Assembly: GCF_008369935.1 (NCBI RefSeq)
Contig: NZ_VTUZ01000009.1
Location: 186,001-250,000 of the forward strand
DNA length: 64,000 nt
Reading direction: 5' to 3'
From: Paraburkholderia panacisoli
GTDB lineage: Bacteria; Pseudomonadota; Gammaproteobacteria; Burkholderiales; Burkholderiaceae
Below are positions 16,743-25,817 of the stretch, piece after piece; the stretch's first letter is position 1; each line of letters begins with the position of its first letter. The notes under the pieces were generated by a model that saw nothing but the letters and a program-made list of their open reading frames with translations, had not been told where the DNA came from and made no database searches. A program made the position numbers and the translations under genes.

Positions 16743-16943
16743 CTACGCTTCCACAATCACCACGTCATAGTTCTCGTCCTCAAAAGCGACGAGAAACTCT
16801 TCAGGCATCAGCCATGAATCGACACTCACTATCTTCGCGCCAACGTCGACGTTGACCTTGGCGTCGGCATCGACAGTCTTCATCGCATGCTCGATCGTTG
16901 GTACATCGTCTGAGCGGAATTCGTTTTTCATCGAGAACTTCAT
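16743..16943 (-). CDS. small HMA-fold-like protein lacking the CxxC motif
   Basis: The 66-residue protein follows the beta-alpha-beta-beta-alpha-beta pattern of heavy-metal-associated domains: MKFSMKNEF, then IEHAMKTVDADAKVNVDV, KIVSVDS, and a final LVAFEDENYDVVIVE. The usual GMxCxxC loop after the first strand is EFRSDDVP, so the metal-binding cysteines are absent. Glu and Asp are abundant. It could be a CopZ-like protein that lost metal binding or a structural look-alike. GGAG lies nine bases before the ATG. No metal transporter gene is adjacent. Confidence 0.6.
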   Translation of the reverse strand: MKFSMKNEFRSDDVPTIEHAMKTVDADAKVNVDVGAKIVSVDSWLMPEEFLVAFEDENYDVVIVEA

Positions 16944-17123
16944 TTGTCATTTCTCCAGCCAACAACGCTTGAATAAAACAGGAGCTATCGACCCATCGGC
17001 GTCACTGATTTTGCGTGCCGATTCTACCCACTACCTGTTCGACGGACGGCCAAGCGTCGTTTTCACGACCCGTCAGCCGTTTTAACGATGACACCCGGTA
17101 CGGCGTCGCCCGTATCTTTGCGA

Positions 17124-18449
17124 TCAACGCAGCGACCGGAAACTTGCGCGAACCTCTTCCGAGAAAACTTGCGGCTGCTCCCAAGCCGCAAAGTGACCGC
17201 CTTTGAGGAGGCGGTTGTAGTGAATCAGCTTGGGATACGCTTTCTCTGTCCAGTTTTGCGGGGCCGCGTAGATTTCATCAGGAAAGACGCTAACGGCGAC
17301 GGGGATAGCAACATGCTTGGGAGCAAAGAAGTTGAGCTTGTTTTCCCAATACAAACGAGCCGAAGAAATTCCCGTGTTCGTGAGCCAATAGAGCGTCACG
17401 TTATCGAGAATGTCCTCTCGCGTCAGCCCCTCGGACTGTCCGTCAAACACGCGTGCGATAAGCGCCTGGCTCGCGGCGTCGTGATCGAGCATCCATGCGG
17501 CGAGGCCGATGGGCGAATCTTCGATCGCATACAGCGTCTGCGGGCGGTTCGTCATCTCCAATGCGTAGCCCAAGCCGTGCTTGTAGAAATAGTCGAGCTG
17601 ATCGAACGCGTGCTTCTCGTCGGCTGAGAGGCCCGCTGGCGCCGGCTCGCCCAATTTGAGTGCCGCTGCAACGTTGTCCGGTACGGTAGCCGGCATGTTG
17701 GTGTGAATGCCGAGCAGTTCCGGTGGCGCCAGGAGGGCCATCTGCTCAGTGACAGCATTCCCCCAATCACCGCCTTGCGCCACATAGCGCGTGTATCCGA
17801 GCCGCTTCATCAGTACGACCCACGCACGTGCGATGCGAGCAGGATCCCAGCCGGTCGTGGTCGGCTTACCGGAAAACCCGTAGCCCGGGAGTGACGGAAT
17901 CACAACGTCGAAAGCGTCCGATGCAGTCCCGCCATGGCCCGTCGGATTGGTCAGCGGACCGATGATCTTCAACTGCTCGATGACCGAGCCGGGCCACCCG
18001 TGCGTGACGATAACCGGCAACGCATTTATTTCTTTTGAACGAACGTGGATGAAATGAATGTCGAGCCCATCGATCTCGGTGACGAATTGCGGCAGCGCGT
18101 TCAGCCGCGCTTCGACCTTACGCCAGTCATAGTCTGACGCCCAAAAGCGGGCGAGTTTCTGCATGGTTGCGAGTTGCACGCCTTGGGACGCATCGGTCAC
18201 CGTTTCCCGCTCAGGCCACCTGGTTGCATTGATGCGCCTTTTCAAATCGATGAGTTGCGATTCCGGCGCATGCACATGAAGTGGACGAATAGCGGTCTTG
18301 TCGCTGCCCGTCGGTGGTGCAACTTCGGTGATAGCCCGACTCGTTTCTGCAAATGCAAGCTGACTCAACGCGCCCGCTGCAACGGCGGCCGCCGCCACGC
18401 CAATAAAACGACGGCGCGACGGGGCCTGGGGAAGAATATCGTTTGGCAT
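17124..18449 (-). CDS. Tat-exported epoxide hydrolase (EHN plus alpha/beta hydrolase)
   Basis: The 441-residue protein has a twin-arginine signal (SRRRFIGVAAAAVAAGALS), an epoxide hydrolase N-terminal (EHN) domain at about 55-160 (LKRRINATRWPERETV), and an alpha/beta hydrolase core. The oxyanion segment HGWPGS, the nucleophile Asp228 in QGGDWGN, and the catalytic His in GGHFAAWEQP are visible. Such enzymes open epoxides by a covalent ester intermediate. Export to the periplasm suggests detoxification or use of external epoxides. The start at 18449 is chosen because AGGAA precedes it and the Tat signal follows. It stands alone; neighbours are not functionally linked. Confidence 0.88.
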   Translation of the reverse strand: MPNDILPQAPSRRRFIGVAAAAVAAGALSQLAFAETSRAITEVAPPTGSDKTAIRPLHVHAPESQLIDLKRRINATRWPERETVTDASQGVQLATMQKLARFWASDYDWRKVEARLNALPQFVTEIDGLDIHFIHVRSKEINALPVIVTHGWPGSVIEQLKIIGPLTNPTGHGGTASDAFDVVIPSLPGYGFSGKPTTTGWDPARIARAWVVLMKRLGYTRYVAQGGDWGNAVTEQMALLAPPELLGIHTNMPATVPDNVAAALKLGEPAPAGLSADEKHAFDQLDYFYKHGLGYALEMTNRPQTLYAIEDSPIGLAAWMLDHDAASQALIARVFDGQSEGLTREDILDNVTLYWLTNTGISSARLYWENKLNFFAPKHVAIPVAVSVFPDEIYAAPQNWTEKAYPKLIHYNRLLKGGHFAAWEQPQVFSEEVRASFRSLR

Positions 18450-19477
18450 ACAAGTTCCTATTGGCAATAAGCGTACGTAGGGGCGCGACGAGCACGGAAG
18501 CATAGCAATCCTGACCAAACGCTTTTGTGATTGTCCAGTTGAACCGTTTATACAGACAGTCAGTCGGCACACCTTAAATCGTCATCGCCTTGATTGACCG
18601 CATACCGTAGTTTGCGGTCGGTGAAACCATTATCTGCGGGTAAGCACCTAGCGTAAACGCCAACACGAGTACAACACTTGTGTCCGTCAGGAACATACCC
18701 GCCGACGCGCACCGCTAGCCGCTCCTTGACCCTGCGCATGCTTAGCGGAAAACGCTAGTGCTGCAAAAGCACATGGCTGATATGAACGGCGGCCATAATC
18801 CGACACCAGATGGCGGCGTCGATCAGCGATAGGGAATGGTTCCTGTTCTGCATGAAATGCACCATGCAGGCGAGCTTGTGGGTCACCGCGGTGTTGACGC
18901 GCGGCTTACCGGGGCGCACAGCCGGCGGTAGAAGTGCCGAGTTGCTGCACGACAGACCCATGGCTGCCATTTTCAGTGCCCGCCGGCGCGGTTGGCAGAG
19001 GGTCGGGTGCCGGAAGACGAGGTCTTGCCGCCGCTGATCTTCGTGGCGAGACCGAGGCGCAGCCGCTGATCGACCGCGCCCGGAGGAACGGGCCATCACC
19101 CTGCGTGAAGCCTTTGCCCAGGAGCAGCCCATACTGCTCACGCTGCCGGGGAATCCTTGGCCAGTCGAGGAGCTTGGTCGGTGCACCTCAAAGCCCTGTT
19201 GACGGCACGTGCCAATGCGCAGACGCTTGTGCTGGCCGCGCCCAACTGACGCGGGTTGCTGAGGTACTCGGCAGCGGCTCCTACTGAGGGAAGAAATGCC
19301 GCGCCGAGGCGAGCAGGCCTCGATGAGTAGGGGAATTAAGTGACTACGGGCAATGGAAAATTGAGCAAGATTCGGTTGTCCTCGAGTGTCTGCCTGTAGT
19401 GCGGGGCCTCATTTCAATTGGTGCAGCAACAATCGAAACAAAAGACGCAGGCCTAATTTCTCGATGGAATCGCACGT
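18450..19477. other. long gap with transposon debris
   Basis: Apart from the IS21 fragment listed at 19053-19178, a minus-strand frame at about 18755-18900 reads KPRVNTAVTHKLACMVHFMQ, reminiscent of the C-terminal end of a transposase but not assignable to a family. The rest shows no coding pattern. No intact inverted repeats were found. Confidence 0.35.
19053..19178 (+). mobile_element. IS21-family IstA transposase fragment
   Basis: The frame reads RPRPEERAITLREAFAQEQP then LLTLPGNPWPVEEL, which follows the IstA region DRPCPxDRxxxVREAFAxEQPxLLxLPxNP just before the C-terminal beta domain. Only about 40 codons remain; no istB and no element ends were found. Confidence 0.5.
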
Positions 19478-20422
19478 ATGGATACGTTCCGTAACATGAA
19501 GATTTTCGTCCTGGTGGCAGAAGCCGGCAGTTTTACGGCCGCCGCGCATCAACTCGACACGACGACGGGCTATGTATCCCGTTCGGTCTCCGAACTCGAA
19601 GCGCATTTGCGTACACGATTGCTGAATCGCACGACGCGCCGGCTCGCGCTCACGGAAGCCGGCGAGCGCTATCTGAGCCGTTGCCATGCGATCCTCGCAT
19701 CCGTGATGGAGGCAGAGTCCGAAGCCTCCGATGCCCACGCAAAGCCGGTAGGAACGCTGAGAGTGCACGCGATGTCGAGTATCGGGCAGAACTATGTCGT
19801 GCCTGCGATCGCTGCCTATCAGGAGCAATACCCGGCGGTGACAGTCGATCTGACGCTGTCACAGAACGTGCCCGATCTTCTCGAAGACGGATACGACGTC
19901 GCGCTTAGGGTGTCACCCGATGCTTTGCCCGATTCGAATTATATTTCGCATAAGCTCGGGACTGCCTACAGTGTGCTGTGCGCGGCGCCGGCGTACCTCG
20001 AAATGCACGGCACACCCACGTCGGTCGACGATCTCTCGCATCACATTTGTTTGCAGGTGGCGATGCCCATTTTTCCGTCCGAACGCTGGTTGCTGATCGG
20101 TCCCGATGGGGAGCGTGAATTCCAGTTGCAGAACGCCCGCTTCAAGGTGAACGTACCCGATGCGATGGCGGCCGCCTTGCACGAGGGCATGGGCATCGGT
20201 GCGCTGCCGACGTTGACGATAAGATCGGCATTCAAGTCTGGCTCGTTGATCAGAGTACTACCCGACTATCATCTTCAGCATCTGAATATTTACGCGGTCT
20301 ATGCGTCACGCCAGTACCTCGACGCGAAGATCAAAACGTGGATTGATTTCTTGCGCGAGTCGATCGCACAAGCGTTAAGCGCCGACGAGGCTGCTTTCAG
20401 GAAGACGCCCGTCAAGGTGTAG
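19478..20422 (+). CDS. LysR-family regulator (CrgA-like)
   Basis: The 314-residue protein has an N-terminal winged HTH (NMKIFVLVAEAGSFTAAAHQL, then VSRSVSELEAHLRTRLLNRTT), where TTRRLALTEAGERYL is the conserved linker of this family. The C-terminal effector domain (about 90-295) resembles the CrgA-like branch. It points toward the convergent luciferase-like oxidoreductase at 20627-21634, so it could control that gene, but no shared promoter region supports this. The 204-bp gap between them holds no gene and no clear T-tailed terminator. Effector unknown. Confidence 0.88.
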   Translation: MDTFRNMKIFVLVAEAGSFTAAAHQLDTTTGYVSRSVSELEAHLRTRLLNRTTRRLALTEAGERYLSRCHAILASVMEAESEASDAHAKPVGTLRVHAMSSIGQNYVVPAIAAYQEQYPAVTVDLTLSQNVPDLLEDGYDVALRVSPDALPDSNYISHKLGTAYSVLCAAPAYLEMHGTPTSVDDLSHHICLQVAMPIFPSERWLLIGPDGEREFQLQNARFKVNVPDAMAAALHEGMGIGALPTLTIRSAFKSGSLIRVLPDYHLQHLNIYAVYASRQYLDAKIKTWIDFLRESIAQALSADEAAFRKTPVKV

Positions 20423-20626
20423 ATCGTGTGCCAAGCGAAGATGTATTTGTAACGATTCGATCTTTTCCAGTGAAGCTTCGTGGCCCCGGCCCCTTCTCTG
20501 GTAGGTCAGGCCGCGGAACTCCGGCGCTCGACTGAAAGGTTTCGGATCGCCTGCGTTGAGTTGATCCAAGCGCACGCGGACGGCCACGGTTACTTAGCGA
20601 CAACGTTACGGACACCCGCGCTGCCG

Positions 20627-21634
20627 TCATTGAGGAAGGAAAGCCGGCAGTACGATCGAGCCGAGTTCATCGAGTATCTCGACATACGGGCGCGGCGTGA
20701 CCCGAGGGTTGAGTGCGACATGACTGACACCGGCGTCCCGCGCCTGTTCAAGGAAGTCTCTCAACGCACGGCTGCCTATTGCGAACCCGCCGCGAATTCG
20801 GGTAAACGGATGATCGGGCTTCGGATGCAAATAAAGGAACCCACCAAAGGCCAGCGGTTTGAATGCAGCCGTGTTGGCCTCGGACTGCGTGAGATTTCGC
20901 CATTTTTCTGCGAAGCTGCGCAACTCGGATGGATCCGGGACGAAGCCGAGGTAACCGTCCATGTTCTCGGCGATCCACTGCAACGTTTGCTGCGAGCGGC
21001 CGACGGCAATGGCGGGCGTTCGGCCATACGGCGGCTTGGGAAGCATATCCAGCTCACCTGTCGACCGTCCGAAGCGCGCCGAGGTGAACTGGGGGAACGC
21101 GCGTTCGCTGACATTCCGATAAACGCCGTAGGCGTCTCTGAACCGTTCGCCGCGCGTCTCGAAGTCAATGCCGAACAGCGGATACTCCGACGGGCGGTCA
21201 CCACTCGACATGCCTATCACGACACGTCCGTCTGTCAGTTGATCGAGCGAGTTGACCTGTTTCGCCAACAGCAGCGGCTCGCGCATCGGCAGGACGATGC
21301 CTGTCGTGCCGAGCGTGATGTTGCGCGTTGCTGCAGCGAGTTGCGCGATATAGATCAGCGGCTCGAAGATCTGCCCGGCGTCGCCATAGGCGGGATCGTA
21401 GAACGGAATGTCACGTGCCCATAATGCTGCGACCCCCAGGCTCTCCGCGCGTTGCGCCATCGAAATGTGATCGCGCATTGTGGGATGCGGCATTTCCGGG
21501 TGCGTTTCCAGCGGAAGAATCAGCCCGATAGTGAGTTCGCGCGGCCGGAATACGCGGCTGTACCCCGGATGCGATTCGAGTTGAATTGTGGTCGCGGTCG
21601 TGTCGGCGCGGGCAAATGTGTCGGACATATCCAT
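20627..21634 (-). CDS. luciferase-like (LLM) flavin-dependent oxidoreductase
   Basis: The 335-residue protein belongs to the bacterial luciferase-like monooxygenases of the BA3436 type: LTIGLILPLE near the start, RAESLGVAALWARDIPFYDP, TRNITLGTTGIVLPMREPLLLAKQ with the TIM-barrel strand, GRVVIGMSSGDRPSEYPLFG, and RTPAIAVGRSQQTLQW. Members use FMN or FMNH2. The substrate is unknown and no flavin reductase gene adjoins it. GAGGAA lies five bases before the ATG at 21634. It is convergent with a LysR gene. Confidence 0.87.
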   Translation of the reverse strand: MDMSDTFARADTTATTIQLESHPGYSRVFRPRELTIGLILPLETHPEMPHPTMRDHISMAQRAESLGVAALWARDIPFYDPAYGDAGQIFEPLIYIAQLAAATRNITLGTTGIVLPMREPLLLAKQVNSLDQLTDGRVVIGMSSGDRPSEYPLFGIDFETRGERFRDAYGVYRNVSERAFPQFTSARFGRSTGELDMLPKPPYGRTPAIAVGRSQQTLQWIAENMDGYLGFVPDPSELRSFAEKWRNLTQSEANTAAFKPLAFGGFLYLHPKPDHPFTRIRGGFAIGSRALRDFLEQARDAGVSHVALNPRVTPRPYVEILDELGSIVLPAFLPQ

Positions 21635-21986
21635 GGCGTTTCCTCAGAGCTTGCCAAGAGATTACGTACATTCTCGTCCGGGAAAAACGCAGCGATGCAA
21701 ACAACACTTGATACATGGAGTCAACAATCCGCCAGGCGCCGATCGGCTGGTTTGCCATCGTCGACGCGCGCTGCGCGATCTGGGATGGGTCCGCTGCATG
21801 AAGTGGGCAAGTCGATCCGCACAACGGGTCATCCTACCGGACGCGGTGGACTCGGCGTTGAAGTTAGAGTGAGATCGCCTATGATCTATTGGATCTGCAG
21901 CCAACATGCACCAAGAGTCTATGTGCGTACCACTGCCCCTTACCGATCTGTTACAACGGCCCATCGCGACGCCATAGGGTGTAGTC
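21635..21986. other. gap between divergent genes
   Basis: This 352-bp stretch separates two divergently transcribed genes and should hold both promoters. Open frames in it have no RBS or family pattern. I see no clear operator repeat. Confidence 0.35.
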
Positions 21987-22508
21987 ATGAAACGTTTTAG
22001 TGTGACCGCGTCACTATGCGTTGCGTCGCTAATGTCGCCAGCAATTCAGGCACAAGAATCGCAGACGTCCGGCTACCACTACACATTGCCGCTCGACGTC
22101 GCTCTCGATGCGGCGAAAGAAGCGATCCGCGTGTGCGAAGCGAAGCATTACTGGGTGAGCGCCACGGTTGTCGACATGGACGGCGTACCGCAAGTGGTAC
22201 TGCGCGGAGACAGGAGCACTGTACACACTGCTGAATCGAGCATGCGTAAAGCGTTCACCGTCGTGACGCTAGGGCCGGAATTCGGCTTCGACCGGTCGAG
22301 TGGCTTTTTCGAATTGATGAAAACGAGTCCGTACGCGCCGCAGCTCGCGACCGTGCACAACGTCATGGCCTTGCCCGGTGCAGTAGCGTTCAAGGTGAAC
22401 GGAGAGATGGTGGGCGCGCTCGGTATCGGTGGCGCACCCGGCGGCGACAAGGATGAAGTGTGCGCTGCCGCGGGCGTAGCGAAGGTCGCGGACCGCTTAC
22501 CGCACTGA
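21987..22508 (+). CDS. secreted GlcG/HbpS-family heme-binding-like protein
   Basis: The 173-residue protein has a signal peptide (MKRFSVTASLCVASLMSPAIQA) and a GlcG/HbpS domain: LDVALDAAKEAIRVCEAKHY, VSATVVDMDGVPQVVLRGD, and GALGIGGAPGGDKDEVCAAAG near the end. Some members bind heme or sense redox state; others are of unknown function near catabolic genes. Export suggests a periplasmic role. The RBS is weak. It has no operon partner. Confidence 0.85.
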   Translation: MKRFSVTASLCVASLMSPAIQAQESQTSGYHYTLPLDVALDAAKEAIRVCEAKHYWVSATVVDMDGVPQVVLRGDRSTVHTAESSMRKAFTVVTLGPEFGFDRSSGFFELMKTSPYAPQLATVHNVMALPGAVAFKVNGEMVGALGIGGAPGGDKDEVCAAAGVAKVADRLPH

Positions 22509-22576
22509 GTCAGCTGCGCGGTACTTCTCGGACAGGGAGCTCACAGGCGCAGGCTCGCGGTTGGACGTGTACGCGC

Positions 22577-22999
22577 TTAGGCGGCCGAGACTCGCGGATC
22601 GAAGTCGAACTCGAGCCGAATCCCGCCCGGTTCAAAAATCATGGCGTGCCGCTTTGGGCCGGCCCCCAACGTTTCTGGTGCAAATTGAACTTCGACACCG
22701 GGCCATTTGGACACCTTTGAGAATACGTCATCGAGTGCTGCTTCGCTGCCGACGCGCAAGGCCAGGTGATGCAGGCCCACGTTAGTTTTGCGGTCGAATT
22801 CCACGCGGCCCGATTGATTCTGTACTTCCCACAGCGTCAGCATCACCTGCCCGTCAGACACGAATGCAGCCGGATAATCCGGCTTCTCTCCAACTTGCGT
22901 CCATCCCAGACAACTGATGAAAAAGTCGCGAGTGAGGTTCAGATCGCGAACGGTCAAGCCGATGTGATCGATACCAAGCGTTAGTGGTTTCGCAGTCAT
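22577..22999 (-). CDS. VOC-superfamily (glyoxalase/dioxygenase fold) protein
   Basis: The 140-residue protein shows two betaalphabetabetabeta modules: IDHIGLTVRDLNLTRDFFIS with metal-ligand His, VGLHHLALRV with a second His, and the terminal EPGGIRLEFDFDP with the Glu ligand. That His/His/Glu set suits glyoxalase I, fosfomycin-resistance and extradiol-like enzymes. The sequence alone does not tell which. It is a single gene convergent with the GlcG-like gene. Confidence 0.8.
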   Translation of the reverse strand: MTAKPLTLGIDHIGLTVRDLNLTRDFFISCLGWTQVGEKPDYPAAFVSDGQVMLTLWEVQNQSGRVEFDRKTNVGLHHLALRVGSEAALDDVFSKVSKWPGVEVQFAPETLGAGPKRHAMIFEPGGIRLEFDFDPRVSAA

Positions 23000-23269
23000 T
23001 CGAGCCTCCGGGTTGTGGTGATGATGCTACCGCAGAAGGACGATGTGGATCGATTGCGCGCAGGCGGTGCGATCAGATCGCGATTGATGTAGTTGGGACG
23101 CACATTCGCGCGTTGCTAGCCAGTCGTTGCCCGCATTCACGCGCTCTCGGTAAACAATGCCTTGATCGATCTTGGGTTAACCCCGACAACGTTGAAGCAT
23201 AGACTTCGTTCACCGCTTCAAACAACCGAGTTTGTTGCAGGCCATCCAACATTAGTCGAGGTGTTTGCC

Positions 23270-23575
23270 ATGAAGTCAATTATCCGTGCAGCCATTATTG
23301 CCAGCGCTCTTGTGATTCCAGTTGCGTCGTTTGCTCAATCGACGGGGCACACGACACGTGCGCAGGTCCGCGCAGAACTCGCGCAACTGGAGAGTGTGGG
23401 TTATCACGTCGGTGACGGCGAGCAGACGCACTATCCTGATGCAATCCAGGCCGCCGAAGCGAAGCTGGTAGCGCGCGATGCATCGGCGAGCAGTTACGGT
23501 GGCGCGCCGAGCGGTACATCGCAGTCGGGTAGCCGCGTGTCGGTTGCCGACTGGAATGCAATGTATAGCCGCTGA
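23270..23575 (+). CDS. small secreted DUF4148-family protein
   Basis: The 101-residue protein has a signal peptide cleaved near SFAQS, then TRAQVRAELAQLESVGYHVGDGE, the hallmark of DUF4148, and a low-complexity Gly/Ser tail. The family is abundant in Burkholderia and relatives and has no known function. The start at 23270 is set by the signal peptide and the GAGGTG box; an earlier in-frame ATG at 23162 would bury the signal. Two related small secreted proteins occur at 38512 and 43389. Confidence 0.85.
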   Translation: MKSIIRAAIIASALVIPVASFAQSTGHTTRAQVRAELAQLESVGYHVGDGEQTHYPDAIQAAEAKLVARDASASSYGGAPSGTSQSGSRVSVADWNAMYSR

Positions 23576-23731
23576 GCGCCGATAGGCGCGACGGACGGTT
23601 GCTATCGGTCATCGTGCGACCGTCCTGGTTCAGATTGTAGGTAGTGGCATTGAGGCTACATCAATGCCTTTGCATTTGCCGTGCCCTTAACGAGCTTAGT
23701 CCGACCTGAATCGCAAGGCAGGTCGTGGCGG

Positions 23732-23968
23732 TCAGGCCGGTTTCAATCCTCGCTCCCTGCGATAGACGTCGACCGGCAGTCCGCCCCAGCCCCAGTTCTC
23801 CGTGTCCACCTCTTCGATGACTACGAAGGTTGCCTCGAGAGGCTTGTTCAGTACGTCGAGCAGCAACTGGCTCACGCCCTTGATGAGCTGAGCCTTTTCT
23901 TCCGCTGTGACCGATTCGTTGCCAGGCTTGGTACCCTCGCGGGTCACCTGAATCGTAACGATAGGCAT
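23732..23968 (-). CDS. 4-oxalocrotonate tautomerase family protein
   Basis: The 78-residue protein begins MPIVTIQVTREGTKPG, so Pro1, the catalytic base of this family, is exposed after Met removal. The segment VVIEEVDTENWGWGG and the C-terminal RRERG agree with tautomerases of unknown substrate. The start at 23968 is fixed by Pro1 and by AAGGAG upstream; a longer in-frame start would place Pro1 internally. It lies 60 bp downstream of the SDR gene on the same strand and is probably co-transcribed with it. Confidence 0.88.
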   Translation of the reverse strand: MPIVTIQVTREGTKPGNESVTAEEKAQLIKGVSQLLLDVLNKPLEATFVVIEEVDTENWGWGGLPVDVYRRERGLKPA

Positions 23969-24028
23969 GCCTCTCTCCTTATCGTAGTTGATGCACAAGG
24001 GCGCCGGACAACGGCGCCCGGGAGTGCC

Positions 24029-24739
24029 TTAATGACCAGCGCTCTGGCCGCCGTCGACGTGGAGGATTTCGCCTGTCACGAAGGGTGCCGAATCCAGATA
24101 CAGGATGGCGTCCACGATATCGGTCATCTCGCCCATGTGGCCGACCGGATGGAGCGCCCCGAGCGCCTCGTGGGCTTCCGGCGCGTGCATCGGAGACTTG
24201 ATGATCCCCGGCGAGACTGCGTTTGCGCGAATGCCAGTCTTCGCGTATTCGATCGCAAGTGACTTTGTGGCCGCATTCAGACCGCCCTTTGTCAGCGATG
24301 CCAACACTGAAGGCACACCGCTAATCGCGTGGTCGGCCAGGCTGGTCGTGATGCTGATCACGTGGCCGCTCGAATTCTTTTCCATCTCACCGATGGCGAG
24401 CTGCGTGATGTAGAAGAAACCGGCGAGGTTCACGCCCGTCACCGCTGCGTAGTCTTCGGCTGTGTACGTGGTGAAGGGCTTCGCAACGAAGATGCCGGCG
24501 TTATTGACCAGCGTGTCGATACGGCCGAAGCGTGCCACGCCTTCGGTAATCACGCGACGAGCCGTTTCAGGATCGGCGATATCGCCTGCCACCGTCAGTA
24601 TGTCGGGGTCATCCGACGGCTTGATGGTTCGTGCCGTTGCAACCACGCGGTAGCCACGTTTGCGGAACGCTTTGACCATCTCTGCGCCAATTCCTTGCGA
24701 CGCACCCGTAACGACAACGACTTTTTGCGACGTGGTCAT
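24029..24739 (-). CDS. short-chain dehydrogenase/reductase with non-canonical active site
   Basis: The 236-residue protein has TGASQGIGAE (residues 11-20), NNAG in TLVNNAGIF, and the C-terminal FVTGEILHVDGGQSAGH. The catalytic Tyr of YxxxK is not present: the segment reads SVLASLTKGGL, with Ala in the Tyr position. The Ser in ITTSLAD is present. This looks like an established subgroup feature rather than random decay, as the rest is intact. GGAGG precedes the ATG at 24739. It is followed by a tautomerase gene, forming a small operon of unknown pathway. Confidence 0.85.
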   Translation of the reverse strand: MTTSQKVVVVTGASQGIGAEMVKAFRKRGYRVVATARTIKPSDDPDILTVAGDIADPETARRVITEGVARFGRIDTLVNNAGIFVAKPFTTYTAEDYAAVTGVNLAGFFYITQLAIGEMEKNSSGHVISITTSLADHAISGVPSVLASLTKGGLNAATKSLAIEYAKTGIRANAVSPGIIKSPMHAPEAHEALGALHPVGHMGEMTDIVDAILYLDSAPFVTGEILHVDGGQSAGH

Positions 24740-25817
24740 CCTAAACCTCCAAAAAAGTTGATTACGCTCTCTTGCCGATGGAACCAACGGCACCGAAAGG
24801 TCCTGAAGTCGGGCGCATTGACATTGAGTTCGAACATCGGCGCCGGCGTTAGCAATGCCGGTTTGCGAACCGCTTTGACGCGATGTGCCGCGCACAACAA
24901 GGCTGTGAGCCTAATCGCCCAAGGTGTGCACAAAGTGGCCGAAGCGCTGCTCCATCTCTGGCGACGTCTGGAGTCTCATATCCGTGAGTTGTTGATCTTC
25001 TGCCAGACTTTGGGGCGTGGTGCAGACGCTATGAATACGTCCCACCCGGCGTTACCATCCGGGTCGTTGGGGGAGAATGGCTAATTGACCCGACGCTAGA
25101 CGTTGACGATTTCCTGTTCGTCAAACGCTCTCCAGTAAAATTCTTCAGTAAGCTGTCGAGAGACGTTCAATACGAATCTGCTGTTTTGCCGAATCCTTTC
25201 CCATTTCGAGTGCATGGTCGTTTGGTGAATCCGCGCATCACGATCGAACCACGGGGCGCGCAGCTTGACCGGACGAATTGCCGCCGGGTGGACGCCACCA
25301 CGCTCGCGTTATCTAGCCGGGCAGCGGACCCTTTCCAGTATGCGTCAGAATCGGCGACATTCAAGGTGGCGTTAGCAGATGAGTCGGCGAAGATGTTGCG
25401 AGGAGAGTTTGATCATCATGTAAGGCTTTGTCGCGACGTATTCTCATCGGTATGCGCTGAGCCGCGCTGGAACCCCATGCGCGGACTCGGGAATCTCACC
25501 ATCCATCACTTCTATCGTGCCGCCCAGTCCTATGCTTGCGCGGGGCGCTCGTCCATAAAGTTCGACGCGGACCCAAGGAACCAACGCAAGAATTCTTGGG
25601 CGGCGGCAATAACTCGATTACTCTTTTCATTGCAATCGCGTAGGCGGCCATGGTGCCAGGTCATTCCCCTGCGCACTGGTGACTATCGGCGGAAGGCGAG
25701 CGGAAATATTCTGAAGTCTTTTCCATTTATTGACGTGTCGGAGCCATCGGCTGCCGGCAGCGGCGACAGTCGACCACGCGACGGCGGCGCAGATCAGCCG
25801 CCCGAGGAGAGTCCGCG
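24740..25817. other. 1.1-kb region without a recognised gene
   Basis: A + strand frame stays open from about 24982 to 25821 (ending inside the next gene), with segments such as GGEWLIDPTLDVDDFLFVKR and NPRITIEPRGAQ, but it lacks an ATG with an RBS and matches no family I know. Its end overlaps the start of the next gene. It may be a remnant or a chance frame in GC-rich DNA. Confidence 0.3.

Noticed and set aside
20480..21424. Open frame of 314 codons on the + strand
   Set aside because: It is the shadow of the LLM oxidoreductase on the minus strand; no RBS or motif.
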